In this document: piece by piece, positions 17,835 to 24,702 of the stretch
Layout: each line of letters starts with the position of its first letter
Numbering within the stretch: the first letter of the stretch is position 1
DNA from: Lactococcus garvieae
GTDB lineage: Bacteria > Bacillota > Bacilli > Lactobacillales > Streptococcaceae
Length of the DNA stretch: 64,000 nt
Direction of reading: 5' to 3'
Assembly: GCF_016758115.1 (NCBI RefSeq)
Contig: NZ_WIVG01000004.1
Location: 4,836-68,835, forward strand
Notes under the pieces: generated by a model
What the model was told of the DNA's origin: nothing
Seen by the model: only the letters and a program-made list of their open reading frames with translations
Databases searched by the model: none
Made by a program: the position numbers and the translations under genes

Positions 17835-18392
17835 ATGGTAGCAGCAAAAGACCTCAAAGCCGGAATGACATTTTTGAACGGAGACAAGCTTCTCCGTGTT
17901 ATGGAAGCAAGTCATCACAAACCAGGTAAAGGTAACACAATCATGCGTATGAAATTACGTGATGTACGTTCAGGCTCTACATTTGACGACACATACCGTC
18001 CAGAAGACAAGTTTGAACAAGCAGTTATTGATACAGTAGCTGCACAATACCTTTATCAAATGGACGATACAGCTTTCTTCATGAACAATGAAACATATGA
18101 TCAATACGAAATTCCAGTTGAACAAGTCAAAGAAGAGTTGCTCTATGTTCTTGAAAATACAGATGTAAAAATCCAATTTTATGGCACAGAGGTCATCGGT
18201 ATCCAATTGCCAACAACTGTTGTTCTTGAAGTAACTGAAACTCAACCTTCTATTAAGGGTGCAACAGTGACAGGTTCAGGTAAACCAGCAACGATGGAAA
18301 CTGGTTTGGTCGTTAACGTTCCTGACTTTGTAGAAGTAGGAACAAAGCTCGAAATTAACACACAAACGGGTGAATACCTTAAACGTGTATAA
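17835..18392 (+). CDS. efp: Translation elongation factor P
   Basis: EF-P relieves ribosomes stalled at polyproline stretches. The three-domain protein is intact at 185 residues. It has the loop [15 protein letters not shown] with the modifiable residue of domain I, the ...[16 protein letters not shown] central domain, and the C-terminal motif [37 protein letters not shown] precedes the ATG. Confidence 0.97.
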   Translation: MVAAKDLKAGMTFLNGDKLLRVMEASHHKPGKGNTIMRMKLRDVRSGSTFDDTYRPEDKFEQAVIDTVAAQYLYQMDDTAFFMNNETYDQYEIPVEQVKEELLYVLENTDVKIQFYGTEVIGIQLPTTVVLEVTETQPSIKGATVTGSGKPATMETGLVVNVPDFVEVGTKLEINTQTGEYLKRV

Positions 18393-18479
18393 GCAGTTTA
18401 TTGTTAGACCTCACTTATATTGAGGTGCTATAAAAGCTCAGCTCCGTGGAGAAGCAAAAGAAAAGATAGAGGAGAGAAG

Positions 18480-18881
18480 ATGACAGATACAACTGTTCAT
18501 ACTGCAGAACTTGGTGAAATCGTTATTGCACCAGAAGTTCTTGAAGTCATTATCGGCATCACAACTGCAAAAATTGACGGTGTTTATGCATTACGCAACA
18601 AGCACTTTTCAGACAGTCTCGGCAAAAAATCAGAAGGCCGTGGTGTTTATATCGAAAGCAAAAAAGATAAGGTTATTGTTAATATTTATGTCTACTTGGC
18701 TTTCGGCATTAACGTGCCACAAGTAGCTCTCAATATTCAAAAAGAAGTGAAAGAAGCAGTTGAACAAGCAACAGAAATTGTAATTGATGATGTGAACATC
18801 CATGTTGTAGGTATTGTTCCTGAAAAATTACCAAAACCAAGCTTTGACGATTTGTTTGATGAGGGCTTCTTTGATGCCTAA
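18480..18881 (+). CDS. Asp23/Gls24 family envelope stress protein (YqhY-like)
   Basis: This 133-residue DUF322 protein has the family pattern GEIVIAPEVLEVIIGITTAKIDGV and the C-terminal VNIHVVGI. YqhY-type Asp23 proteins between efp and nusB are widespread in Firmicutes and are linked to envelope or acetyl-CoA carboxylase homeostasis. The start at 18480 follows GGAGAGAAG; an upstream in-frame ATG at 18420 is poorly placed. Its last eight bases overlap nusB. Confidence 0.88.
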   Translation: MTDTTVHTAELGEIVIAPEVLEVIIGITTAKIDGVYALRNKHFSDSLGKKSEGRGVYIESKKDKVIVNIYVYLAFGINVPQVALNIQKEVKEAVEQATEIVIDDVNIHVVGIVPEKLPKPSFDDLFDEGFFDA

Positions 18882-19848
18882 CAAGCTAACGCAACATAAT
18901 ATTCGTCAGCGTGCAGTACAAACACTTTTTGAATACGATATCCGAAAAGCCATGTCAGAAACTGTTCTGACAGAGTTTAAGAACAACATAGAAAAAATTA
19001 ATCGTGAATTGGCAAAGCCAATTCGCTTTGATATTGCCTATAAGGATGAGCGCATCACAGTCCGTGACTTTCCGCGTTTTTTCACCAAACCTTTAAAAGA
19101 AATTGACAAGATTTATGAAATTTTGGACATTCCTAATCGTGAAAAAACAGCAGTTTACAAGGCATTGAGCTTCATTCGTGATTTTGGGGGCTATACCAAA
19201 CGTATGACGGATCAAGAAGCTGTTGATTTATACAAAGATATTTTCTTGAATTTGAATTTGGTACGCCTTTTTAATATCGAACTTGAAGAAGAAAACATTG
19301 CGGTTCGTGTTCGTGATTTCTTGCGTGCAAGCTTCAGAGCTGAAACTCCAGAAGAAAAACTAGAAGTTTTTAATAAGGTGTTCTCTGATGTACATTCAAG
19401 TGTTCGTGAAAAGATTACAGTTGAGCTTTTTAAACCTCTGACCGTTCAAGATGAAGTTGCAGAAATTTTGGCGATGACTGAACCAAAGTTTGCTACAGCT
19501 TCTCAGGATATCTTGGTTCAAGCAAAAGCTTTTGCCTTGAATTACGATAATGATACAGATGAGCCAGTAGAAGCACCCGCTTATTTCACAGAATTAGTTG
19601 ATGGTGTCTTAGAAAAGCAAAACAGTCTTGATTCTGCCTTGTCGGAATATTTGGCTAAAGGCTGGAGCTTTTCTCGCTTGACAATGATTGAGCAGGTCTT
19701 GCTCCGCTTAGGTGCTTATGAAATCTTATTCACAGAAACACCGAATCTCGTTGCCATTAATGAGTCTATTGAATTAGCAAAAGATTTTAGTGATGAAAAA
19801 TCAAGTAAATTTATTAATGGAATGTTGACAAATTTAATCAAAGAATAA
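18874..19848 (+). CDS. nusB: Transcription antitermination factor NusB, enlarged
   Basis: NusB with NusE binds boxA RNA and supports rRNA antitermination. The N-terminal helix QHNIRQRAVQTLFEYD and the C-terminal core, with SRLTMIEQVLLRLGAYEIL, VAINESIELAKDF and SSKFINGMLTNL, match the family well. At 324 residues the protein is more than twice the usual length of about 140. The extra block, residues roughly 27-235, is helical and charged and is inserted between the N-terminal helix and the core. The start at 18874 overlaps the Asp23 gene, and an upstream in-frame ATG at 18814 is inside that gene. Confidence 0.9.
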   Translation: MPNKLTQHNIRQRAVQTLFEYDIRKAMSETVLTEFKNNIEKINRELAKPIRFDIAYKDERITVRDFPRFFTKPLKEIDKIYEILDIPNREKTAVYKALSFIRDFGGYTKRMTDQEAVDLYKDIFLNLNLVRLFNIELEEENIAVRVRDFLRASFRAETPEEKLEVFNKVFSDVHSSVREKITVELFKPLTVQDEVAEILAMTEPKFATASQDILVQAKAFALNYDNDTDEPVEAPAYFTELVDGVLEKQNSLDSALSEYLAKGWSFSRLTMIEQVLLRLGAYEILFTETPNLVAINESIELAKDFSDEKSSKFINGMLTNLIKE

Positions 19849-19855
19849 TATATTG

Positions 19856-19891
19856 AAGACACAGAATGATTACATTTCTGTGTCTTTTTGC
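19856..19891 (+). terminator. Terminator of the efp-asp23-nusB unit
   Basis: AAGACACAGAA at 19856-19866 pairs perfectly with TTCTGTGTCTT at 19876-19886, 9-nt loop, followed by a T-run. Confidence 0.85.
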
Positions 19892-20327
19892 GTAAATGTT
19901 GGTAAATTTTCTTGTAAAATATTATAATTAAACCATATTAGGTCACTTATATGTGGAAATTCTGTTAAGGCTCACTGAGTCTCAAAAAAAAATCATAAGT
20001 TTTCTGAATTTTGGGATATATAACGTAATGAAACTTTTGTCAAAATATCAATCTTATTTTTATGGAAAGTTGAAAATGAAAAATTAAATTTTCTTTATAA
20101 TTATGAGTTTAAATAATGTGTTTTAAAAGATTATCTTTTCTATACCATAAATCTTATAAAATGGATGAATAACAGCTTTTTCTGGTGGTGTTTCTCACAA
20201 AATTTCATTTTGTTTATAAAAGTAAAATGAGTTTTATATTAAAAACATTTGACTTTGCTATTTTAATTATATAAACTTGTATTAAGTTGATAAAAAATTT
20301 CTAATGCTACAAAGATGGAGGTCTGTT
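19892..20327 (+). promoter_or_regulatory. Long AT-rich upstream region of glgC with promoter at 20249-20277
   Basis: No gene is visible in these 436 bases. The best promoter is TTGACT at 20249-20254 with TAAACT at 20272-20277, a 17-base spacer, 50 bases before the glgC start. A second candidate is TTGGTA at 19899-19904 with TATAAT at 19923-19928. I found no clear catabolite-responsive element. The ribosome site GGAGG at 20317-20321 decides the glgC start at 20328. Confidence 0.5.
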
Positions 20328-20687
20328 ATGGGAATAGAAATGCTTGGACTTATTCTTGCAGGAGGACAAGGAACGCGTCTGGGAAAGCTGACCAAGGATG
20401 TTGCAAAACCAGCTGTGCCCTTTGGAGGGCGTTATCGTATCATTGATTTTTCCCTGTCCAACTGTGTCAATTCAAACGTTAAAAATGTCGGTGTCATTAC
20501 ACAATATGAACCTTTGGTACTTAATGAACATATCGGAAATGGGGCGCCTTGGGGATTAAATGGCGTTAACAGTGACGTAACAATTTTGCAACCTTATTCT
20601 TCAGCAGAGGGAAGCAAGTATTTTGAAGGAACAGCGCATGCTATTTATCAGAATATCGCTTATATTGCTAGTTTTAAAAATAAATAG
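20328..20687 (+). pseudogene. glgC: glgC 5' fragment, interrupted by prophage
   Basis: Glucose-1-phosphate adenylyltransferase makes ADP-glucose for glycogen. The fragment holds the N-terminal nucleotide-binding signature [20 protein letters not shown] and continues to the residues AYI at the attachment core. It then runs seven codons into phage sequence and stops at 20685-20687. The start is the ATG at 20328 after GGAGG, not the ATG at 20304. Joined to the fragment at 60373-61175 it gives 1143 nt, a full-length 380-residue enzyme. The fragment lacks most of the catalytic and all of the beta-helix domain, so it should be inactive. Confidence 0.95.
20654..20667 (+). other. attL core
   Basis: TATCGCTTATATTG is identical at 20654-20667 and 60359-60372. 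The flanking bases differ immediately on both sides, so the shared core is exactly 14 bp. It encodes the residues IAY(I) of GlgC and keeps the reading frame on both sides. Confidence 0.9.
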
Positions 20688-20733
20688 CTTAACAATAGCT
20701 TTTTTGGAGTATTTTTATAAAATTGTATCTTCT

Positions 20734-20754
20734 AGTGGGCCAAAAGTGGGCCAA
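20734..20754 (+). repeat. Left arm-type direct repeats (candidate integrase sites)
   Basis: AGTGGGCCAA occurs at 20734-20743 and again at 20745-20754, an 11-bp period, 67 bp from the attL core. A matching pair lies near attR at 60221-60241. Paired short repeats flanking the core are typical of arm-binding sites of lambda-type integrases; that role is inferred. Confidence 0.5.
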
Positions 20755-20763
20755 TTGAGTTTA

Positions 20764-20792
20764 AAACTGCTAGAGTAGTTCTAGCAGTTTTT
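20764..20792 (-). terminator. Hairpin over the 3' end of the integrase gene
   Basis: AAACTGCTAGA at 20764-20774 pairs with TCTAGCAGTTT at 20780-20790 and includes the integrase stop codon. T-runs flank it on both strands, so it may stop transcripts from the phage and from the glg side. Confidence 0.65.
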
Positions 20793-21924
20793 TGGTCTTA
20801 TCTTTTGCTTTTGAAGTAATATGCAAGTAGATATCTCGTGTTATATCCTCACTAGCATGTCCTACACGACGTTGAATAATATGAAGGGGAATATCTAATT
20901 CAGCAAGTTTAGAAACATGAGTATGCCGAAATATATGGGTAGATATGCGCTTATCTTGACTAAGGTTCATTTTGTCTTTGTGTGTTCTAAAGTATGTGTT
21001 GAGCGCAGAAATGGAGAGTGGGGTTTGTTTTGAAGTTGTAAAGATATATTCAGAGTTCTTGGAAAGCTTACAAGCCTCTTGAAATATTTTTATGGCTTGA
21101 GAGTTCAATTCAACCTCTCGCATACCGGAACTAGTTTTTGTCTGAGAACTTTTTGTTTGACTCTTGGTTTTCTTTCCGGCATAATCAAGAGTCCCTGTAA
21201 CTTTGCAATAACTCCGTTCTTCGGTTATTATTACATCAGATTTGAGCATTGCTGCTGCTTCACCGAAACGTAAACCATTAAGGTATAGCCATTGACAAAA
21301 AAGATAATAGCGCATATTATGATTTTTGAGATAGTTCATCACATTTTTTAGCTCATCTTCTTCAAGAAAAAATTCAGTTACTACATGTGCTTCTTTTTTC
21401 TTATTTGGAATCTTTAGTTTGTCTATAGGATTCTCAATCAAATAGTGGTGATCAATGCCATAATTAAAAATTGCATTTAAACGTGATTTAAGAGAACGGG
21501 CGTAGCTGGTAGAAACTTTGTGTTTAGTTGTGTCGCTGAACATAATCTCTTCAAATTTGTGCCGTAAGTATTGTGGAGTGATTTTCGCAGGAAGTGTATC
21601 TTTGCCGACCATTTCAATTATAATTTTCACTTGCCCTTGTACAGAATAGACAGTAGAATCTTTGACTTGTTTTTTATAATATTCAAACCATTTGTTGGCC
21701 AAATTTTCAAAAGTGATGGTCTTGAGTGAACGAGAGCTGTCTTGTTGGCGAAGTGAAATTCTTGATAATAGGATTTTCTGAGCTTTTGTTCTCGTTTCAC
21801 GAGTATTCTTATCAAAAGTTACGGAAATTGTCCGCTTTTTACCTGTCAAATTATCATTATATTTTTCTCTAAATAAATATTTTACTTTGTTTGTTTCTGG
21901 ATTTATCTTTTTTTCTATCCACAT
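20770..21924 (-). CDS. int: Phage integrase, tyrosine recombinase
   Basis: The 384-residue protein has an arm-binding N-terminal domain (residues 1-65), a core-binding helical domain (about 70-170) and a catalytic domain. The catalytic residues are visible: Arg219 in LNGLRFGEA, H330-x-x-R333 in HIFRHTHVS, His356 in VGHASED and the nucleophile Tyr366 in IYLHIT. A Lys-rich beta hairpin lies near 251-264. AAGGAGTGAATTTCAA precedes the ATG. It lies next to attL, as expected, and should catalyse insertion into and excision from glgC. A + strand promoter overlaps its start region. Confidence 0.96.
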   Translation of the reverse strand: MWIEKKINPETNKVKYLFREKYNDNLTGKKRTISVTFDKNTRETRTKAQKILLSRISLRQQDSSRSLKTITFENLANKWFEYYKKQVKDSTVYSVQGQVKIIIEMVGKDTLPAKITPQYLRHKFEEIMFSDTTKHKVSTSYARSLKSRLNAIFNYGIDHHYLIENPIDKLKIPNKKKEAHVVTEFFLEEDELKNVMNYLKNHNMRYYLFCQWLYLNGLRFGEAAAMLKSDVIITEERSYCKVTGTLDYAGKKTKSQTKSSQTKTSSGMREVELNSQAIKIFQEACKLSKNSEYIFTTSKQTPLSISALNTYFRTHKDKMNLSQDKRISTHIFRHTHVSKLAELDIPLHIIQRRVGHASEDITRDIYLHITSKAKDKTKKLLELL

Positions 21925-22040
21925 TTGAAATTCACTCCTTTTTCATGTAAAATAGAGTACAGGAAAACACACGTTTGACGTGTTGTTTCTGTCTTTGATC
22001 TAAAGTCGCCCCTCGTCGCCAAACTTGGGCGGCTTTTTTA
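21925..22040 (+). ncRNA. Candidate small RNA from a promoter upstream of int
   Basis: On the + strand TTGAAA at 21925-21930 and TAAAAT at 21948-21953 are separated by exactly 17 bases. Transcription from about 21960 would run to AAGTCGCCC (from 22000) pairing with GGGCGGCTT (to 22034), which is followed by six T. A smaller hairpin ACACG/CGTGT lies in the 5' half. No open frame fits in these roughly 80 nt. The RNA would be antisense to the leader of any lysogeny-operon mRNA that reads through into int. Confidence 0.45.
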
Positions 22041-22041
22041 G

Positions 22042-22497
22042 TTATTTAGTGAAAAAATTTTTTATTATTGCTGAAATTATCGCAATAATAACTCCAGTTC
22101 CGATAATTCCCATTATCCACCAAATTAATTTGGTTAAGGAATCTATTTTAGAGTTTAATGAATCAAATTTTCCCTCAATTGTAGCATTCAATGTATTAAT
22201 TTTTTCGTCAACTACATCGAATTTTCCATCTATTTTAGAAGTTAGGGTATTAAATTTTTCATCAATTATTTTTGATTGTGAATCAATCTTTCCTTCAAGT
22301 TGGCAAATTTTATTGTCAATTTGTGAATTCAACAGTTGTGTTTGAAGTTGTAATTCATCTTTTGTTACGTATTTATCGCTCATATTATCTTCCCCATCTT
22401 CATTCATGTCAATTCCCATTTTAACATTTGGGTTTGGTGAAGTAAATATTTTTTGTTCATCGTACCCATTTATTGCGATAATACCCCTATTTTCCAT
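22042..22497 (-). CDS. Membrane-anchored coiled-coil protein
   Basis: The start is the ATG at 22497, four bases after GGAGG; the longer frame would need a TTG upstream. The 151-residue protein has a polar N-terminus, a coiled coil of heptad-like repeats from about residue 45 to 115 (KIDSQSKIIDEKF, KIDGKFDVVDEKI and similar) and one C-terminal membrane segment (LIWWIMGIIGTGVIIAIISA). Genes between repressor and integrase in lactococcal prophages often encode superinfection exclusion proteins that are membrane-associated; that role is only a suggestion from position. It overlaps the next - strand gene by 11 bases. Confidence 0.7.
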   Translation of the reverse strand: MENRGIIAINGYDEQKIFTSPNPNVKMGIDMNEDGEDNMSDKYVTKDELQLQTQLLNSQIDNKICQLEGKIDSQSKIIDEKFNTLTSKIDGKFDVVDEKINTLNATIEGKFDSLNSKIDSLTKLIWWIMGIIGTGVIIAIISAIIKNFFTK

Positions 22498-22930
22498 TTT
22501 CACCTCCAAGTTTCAGAGATAATTCCTTGGTATCTTGAACAACTCCACCACTTTTATTAGGGTTAGAATCCAATACCCTGAGTAAAATTGTTTGTACTTT
22601 AAATTCTTTTATTTCGCCTGTTATAAAATCAAGATTTAATGTCATAGGTATTTTTTCCTCTGGATTAAGGGGTTTTTGGTATCCAAAGGGAGGAGGCGTT
22701 CCTTGCCAGATTACATTATCTTCAGTATCTTTTACAACAAGGGCTATGGTATATGGTTTAAACGGTTCGAGATTTGATAAAGAAAAGTGAATCAAAGTGA
22801 AAACAGAGCCGTTTTTAATTTCAAAAAGTTTTCCTTTGTTATTCTTTTGAAATTTTGCGGATTCTATCTTTGCATGTCGTTCAAATTGAGTTATCCTTTG
22901 ATACTCCTGCATGAATTGATGTGTATTCAT
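22487..22930 (-). CDS. Unknown lysogeny-module protein
   Basis: I do not recognise this 147-residue protein. The start at 22930 follows AAGGAGAAAT, whereas the longer frame to 22993 would run into the par-like locus. The N-terminus is charged and helical (MNTHQFMQEYQRITQFERHA). The rest looks beta-rich, with the pattern FTLIHFSLSNLEPFKPYTI. No signal peptide or membrane segment is seen. It is probably translated together with the coiled-coil gene downstream, from a transcript starting in or beyond the immunity region. Confidence 0.65.
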   Translation of the reverse strand: MNTHQFMQEYQRITQFERHAKIESAKFQKNNKGKLFEIKNGSVFTLIHFSLSNLEPFKPYTIALVVKDTEDNVIWQGTPPPFGYQKPLNPEEKIPMTLNLDFITGEIKEFKVQTILLRVLDSNPNKSGGVVQDTKELSLKLGGENGK

Positions 22931-22975
22931 ATTTCTCCTTGCCCTTTTAACGTGGATAGCGCACGTGTTTTTTGT

Positions 22976-23112
22976 TATAATATTTTTTGGCATCTCCTTG
23001 CCTAGAGAGGAGGTGACAGAAAATGATGAGTATGCTGACTCAGATAATTGCTTCTATAGTATCAGGAGTAATCATCACTATCTTTGCAAGATGGTACAAT
23101 CACAAGGAATAG
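22976..23112 (+). CDS. Fst-like type I toxin peptide with SD-sequestering leader
   Basis: The coding part is 23023-23112: 29 residues, with a hydrophobic helix (TQIIASIVSGVIITIFARW) and a charged tail YNHKE, the plan of Fst/par membrane toxins. Transcription should start near 22988 from the extended -10 TGTTATAAT (TATAAT at 22976-22981). In the leader CATCTCCT at 22991-22998 can pair with AGGAGGTG at 23008-23015 and so hide the ribosome site, as in the par toxin mRNA of plasmid pAD1. The repeats GAAAATGA and GAGTATGCTG overlap the start codon and recur in the facing antisense gene. The frame is too short for routine gene calling. Confidence 0.75.
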
Positions 23113-23158
23113 TGTAATTTTTCTAGGCAAGATTGTCCCGCATTGCTTTTATTAGCAT

Positions 23159-23223
23159 AAAAAACACCCTAGTAGCTGGAACTACTAGGGTATTTGCGTT
23201 CGAAAATGAACGAGTATGCTGTT
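23159..23223 (-). ncRNA. Antisense antitoxin RNA (RNA II-like) of the par-like locus
   Basis: A - strand promoter reads TTGACA (top-strand 23252-23257), 16 bases, then TGATATAAT (TATAAT at top 23230-23235). A transcript from about 23223 would run toward the toxin gene and end at the hairpin ACCCTAGTAG/CTACTAGGGT (23166-23191) with its T-run. That gives about 65 nt, close to RNA II of pAD1. Its 5' half carries complements of the toxin-start repeats: GAAAATGA at 23202-23209 (copy at 23019-23026) and GAGTATGCTG at 23212-23221 (copy at 23028-23037). Confidence 0.75.
23166..23191. terminator. Shared bidirectional terminator of toxin and antitoxin RNAs
   Basis: ACCCTAGTAG (23166-23175) and CTACTAGGGT (23182-23191) form a perfect 10-bp stem with a 6-nt loop. 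The two convergent RNAs share this hairpin, so their loops are complementary, as in the par system. The T-run is good only in the leftward direction. Confidence 0.75.
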
Positions 23224-23259
23224 AAGGTTATTATATCATACCCTAGTTTTTTGTCAATA

Positions 23260-23504
23260 TACTTAGCTGATACAATGTTCTTTTAGTGAAAATATTCTTA
23301 AGCTTTCAATTTGTATTAGCTATTTGTAGTTTAAAAATTAATTCAAAGCAAAAGCGCCTAGGAGACTAGACACTTTTAACATAACTTAGAAAAAATTATT
23401 CTATTCATTAGGATGAATATGTTTACAAAAATATTCTATAAAAAATTTTTTCTCTTGTCAAAAGTTACCGTCAAGCTTATAATTTTTTATTTGTATTTAA
23501 TTGT
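23260..23504 (-). terminator. AT-rich gap with a - strand terminator at 23350-23377
   Basis: AAAAGCGCCTAG (23350-23361) and CTAGACACTTTT (23366-23377) form a 12-bp stem in the - strand RNA, where two positions become G-U pairs; the + strand RNA would have mismatches there. A T-rich tail follows on the left. It probably ends the repressor-ImmA transcript. Nothing else is recognisable in this stretch. Confidence 0.55.
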
Positions 23505-23933
23505 TTAAAGTGCATTCAAAATCGCATAATCAATTTCTTCTTGAGCGATTTTGAGATTTTCAAAGGTATTTCTTAATCCAAGGCAAGTACAAAGTTTTTC
23601 TGGAGTTGCCCAAACATGATTGTAATCGTTAGCTTCTACGAATTCAGGGGCTTTCTTACGAAGCAAAAAGCGATTAGCTTTCGCTTCATTTCTGCAATGT
23701 TCAAGATGTTTTAAACATTTGTTTACTTGTATTAAAGTTCTTCCAGATACAAGATGCCCTATTTCATGGAGAGCTACATATTCAATGCATTCTTCTTCCA
23801 AATTTAAATTGAGAATAATTGCTCCATTTGGATACAGAGAGCATTTAGGAATATATGACCCATCTTCACTGTATTCTTTTTCTATCCAGATAACTTCAAT
23901 GCCTGCTTCATTGATAATATCTTTCCAGTTCAT
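23505..23933 (-). CDS. ImmA/IrrE family metallopeptidase (peptidase M78)
   Basis: The 142-residue protein has the zinc motif EYVALHEIGHLVSG with HEIGH at residues 56-60, preceded by a beta strand with conserved Asn/Leu (AIILNLNLEEE). In ICEBs1 the homologous ImmA cleaves the repressor ImmR during the SOS response. Here the gene starts two bases after the repressor stop, so the pair is one operon and the peptidase is likely the trigger of prophage induction. Confidence 0.88.
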   Translation of the reverse strand: MNWKDIINEAGIEVIWIEKEYSEDGSYIPKCSLYPNGAIILNLNLEEECIEYVALHEIGHLVSGRTLIQVNKCLKHLEHCRNEAKANRFLLRKKAPEFVEANDYNHVWATPEKLCTCLGLRNTFENLKIAQEEIDYAILNAL

Positions 23934-23935
23934 GG

Positions 23936-24286
23936 TTACTCTTTTATTTTTTTATTTTCTTTCTCTACTGCAGCTTTTTTTGCTTCAATGATTATTCTAA
24001 GCATTTCGCGATCAGAAGCATTCAATTCACCACCAGAGTAGTTTTCTACACTATCAAGAATTTGGTCTACTGTGAGTTCTGGAAGTTCTTTTTTTTCTTC
24101 ACGTCCTAATAGATAGTCAACTGAAACATGGAAGTAATCGGCAACTTTTGCTAAGTCACTTGCTTTAGGGTTAGTTTTTTTCCATGTATAAAATAAATTT
24201 TCGCTAAATCCCAGCTCAAGTGCTAAATCTTTCATAGTTACATGTCTACTTTTAGCTAAGTTTTTTATATTTTCAAATACAGTCAT
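23936..24286 (-). CDS. Phage repressor, XRE family (cI/ImmR-like)
   Basis: The 116-residue protein starts at the ATG at 24286 (MTVFENIKNLAKSRH). It has a helix-turn-helix of the XRE/Cro class, MKDLALELGFSENLFYTWKK, followed by KVADYFHVSVDYLLGRE. The C-terminus is a short charged helix; there is no S24 self-cleavage domain, which fits repressor removal by the adjacent ImmA. The -10 TATAGA (top 24296-24301) is only nine bases from the start, so the mRNA has almost no leader, a trait known for cI genes of lactococcal phages. Confidence 0.88.
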   Translation of the reverse strand: MTVFENIKNLAKSRHVTMKDLALELGFSENLFYTWKKTNPKASDLAKVADYFHVSVDYLLGREEKKELPELTVDQILDSVENYSGGELNASDREMLRIIIEAKKAAVEKENKKIKE

Positions 24287-24317
24287 ATCGCTCTTTCTAT
24301 AAAATAAGTCCACAAAA

Positions 24318-24369
24318 GCACAAAAACTTATAGTTTTAACTTGACAAAAGCAATAAGATATTATAGAAT
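24318..24369. promoter_or_regulatory. Divergent immunity promoters and palindromic operator
   Basis: Rightward: TTGACA at 24341-24346 and TAGAAT at 24364-24369, 17-base spacer. Leftward repressor promoter: -35 TTGTGC (top 24318-24323) and -10 TATAGA (top 24296-24301), 16-base spacer. Between them lies the perfect 15-bp palindrome AAAACTTATAGTTTT at 24323-24337. A near copy, with one mismatch in an arm, lies at 24494-24508. These are candidate repressor operators. Confidence 0.65.
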
Positions 24370-24702
24370 TGTTTTTGTAAAGATAAGTTAGTCTTTCGGT
24401 TAACGAATAGCCCTATAAAAAGCACATAAAACGCTCCACCAAGAATGTTTGTAAAGCTTTTTTTAGGTGTTTTAACTATGCATTAATTGTACAAGAACTT
24501 ATAGTTTTTGTCAAATATAAACATAAAACACTAACTTTTTCTTATACAAAAGTATATACCAAATTAGCGAACAAACATAGCAACACCTAGTACGGCGGAC
24601 GGAACGATGTTGCGACTGTAGGTACACGGCGTATTCACCTCGACGTAAGTAGTGAGTTTGGTAAATAAAAAAGCCCTAGTGGGGGCGGAAATAAGATAGC
24701 AG
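24370..24702 (+). other. Untranslated rightward leader with second operator and a GC-rich block
   Basis: No gene is seen here. The stretch holds the second operator-like palindrome (24494-24508). It also holds a 107-nt block at 24557-24663 bounded by TACCAAA and TTTGGTA, which is richer in G and C than its surroundings and contains the 6-bp pair GCAACA (24580-24585)/TGTTGC (24608-24613). The leader would be transcribed from the rightward immunity promoter. A structured RNA is possible; no family is recognised. Confidence 0.4.
24665..24686 (-). terminator. Terminator of the lone - strand gene
   Basis: In the - strand RNA, GCCC CCACTA GGGC (top 24673-24686) is followed by TTTTTT. It lies 17 bases past the stop of the gene at 24703-25359. 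Confidence 0.6.

Noticed and set aside
22025-22345. 106-codon + strand frame opposite the coiled-coil gene
   Set aside because: It starts inside the small-RNA terminator, has no ribosome site, and mirrors the - strand coiled-coil gene.
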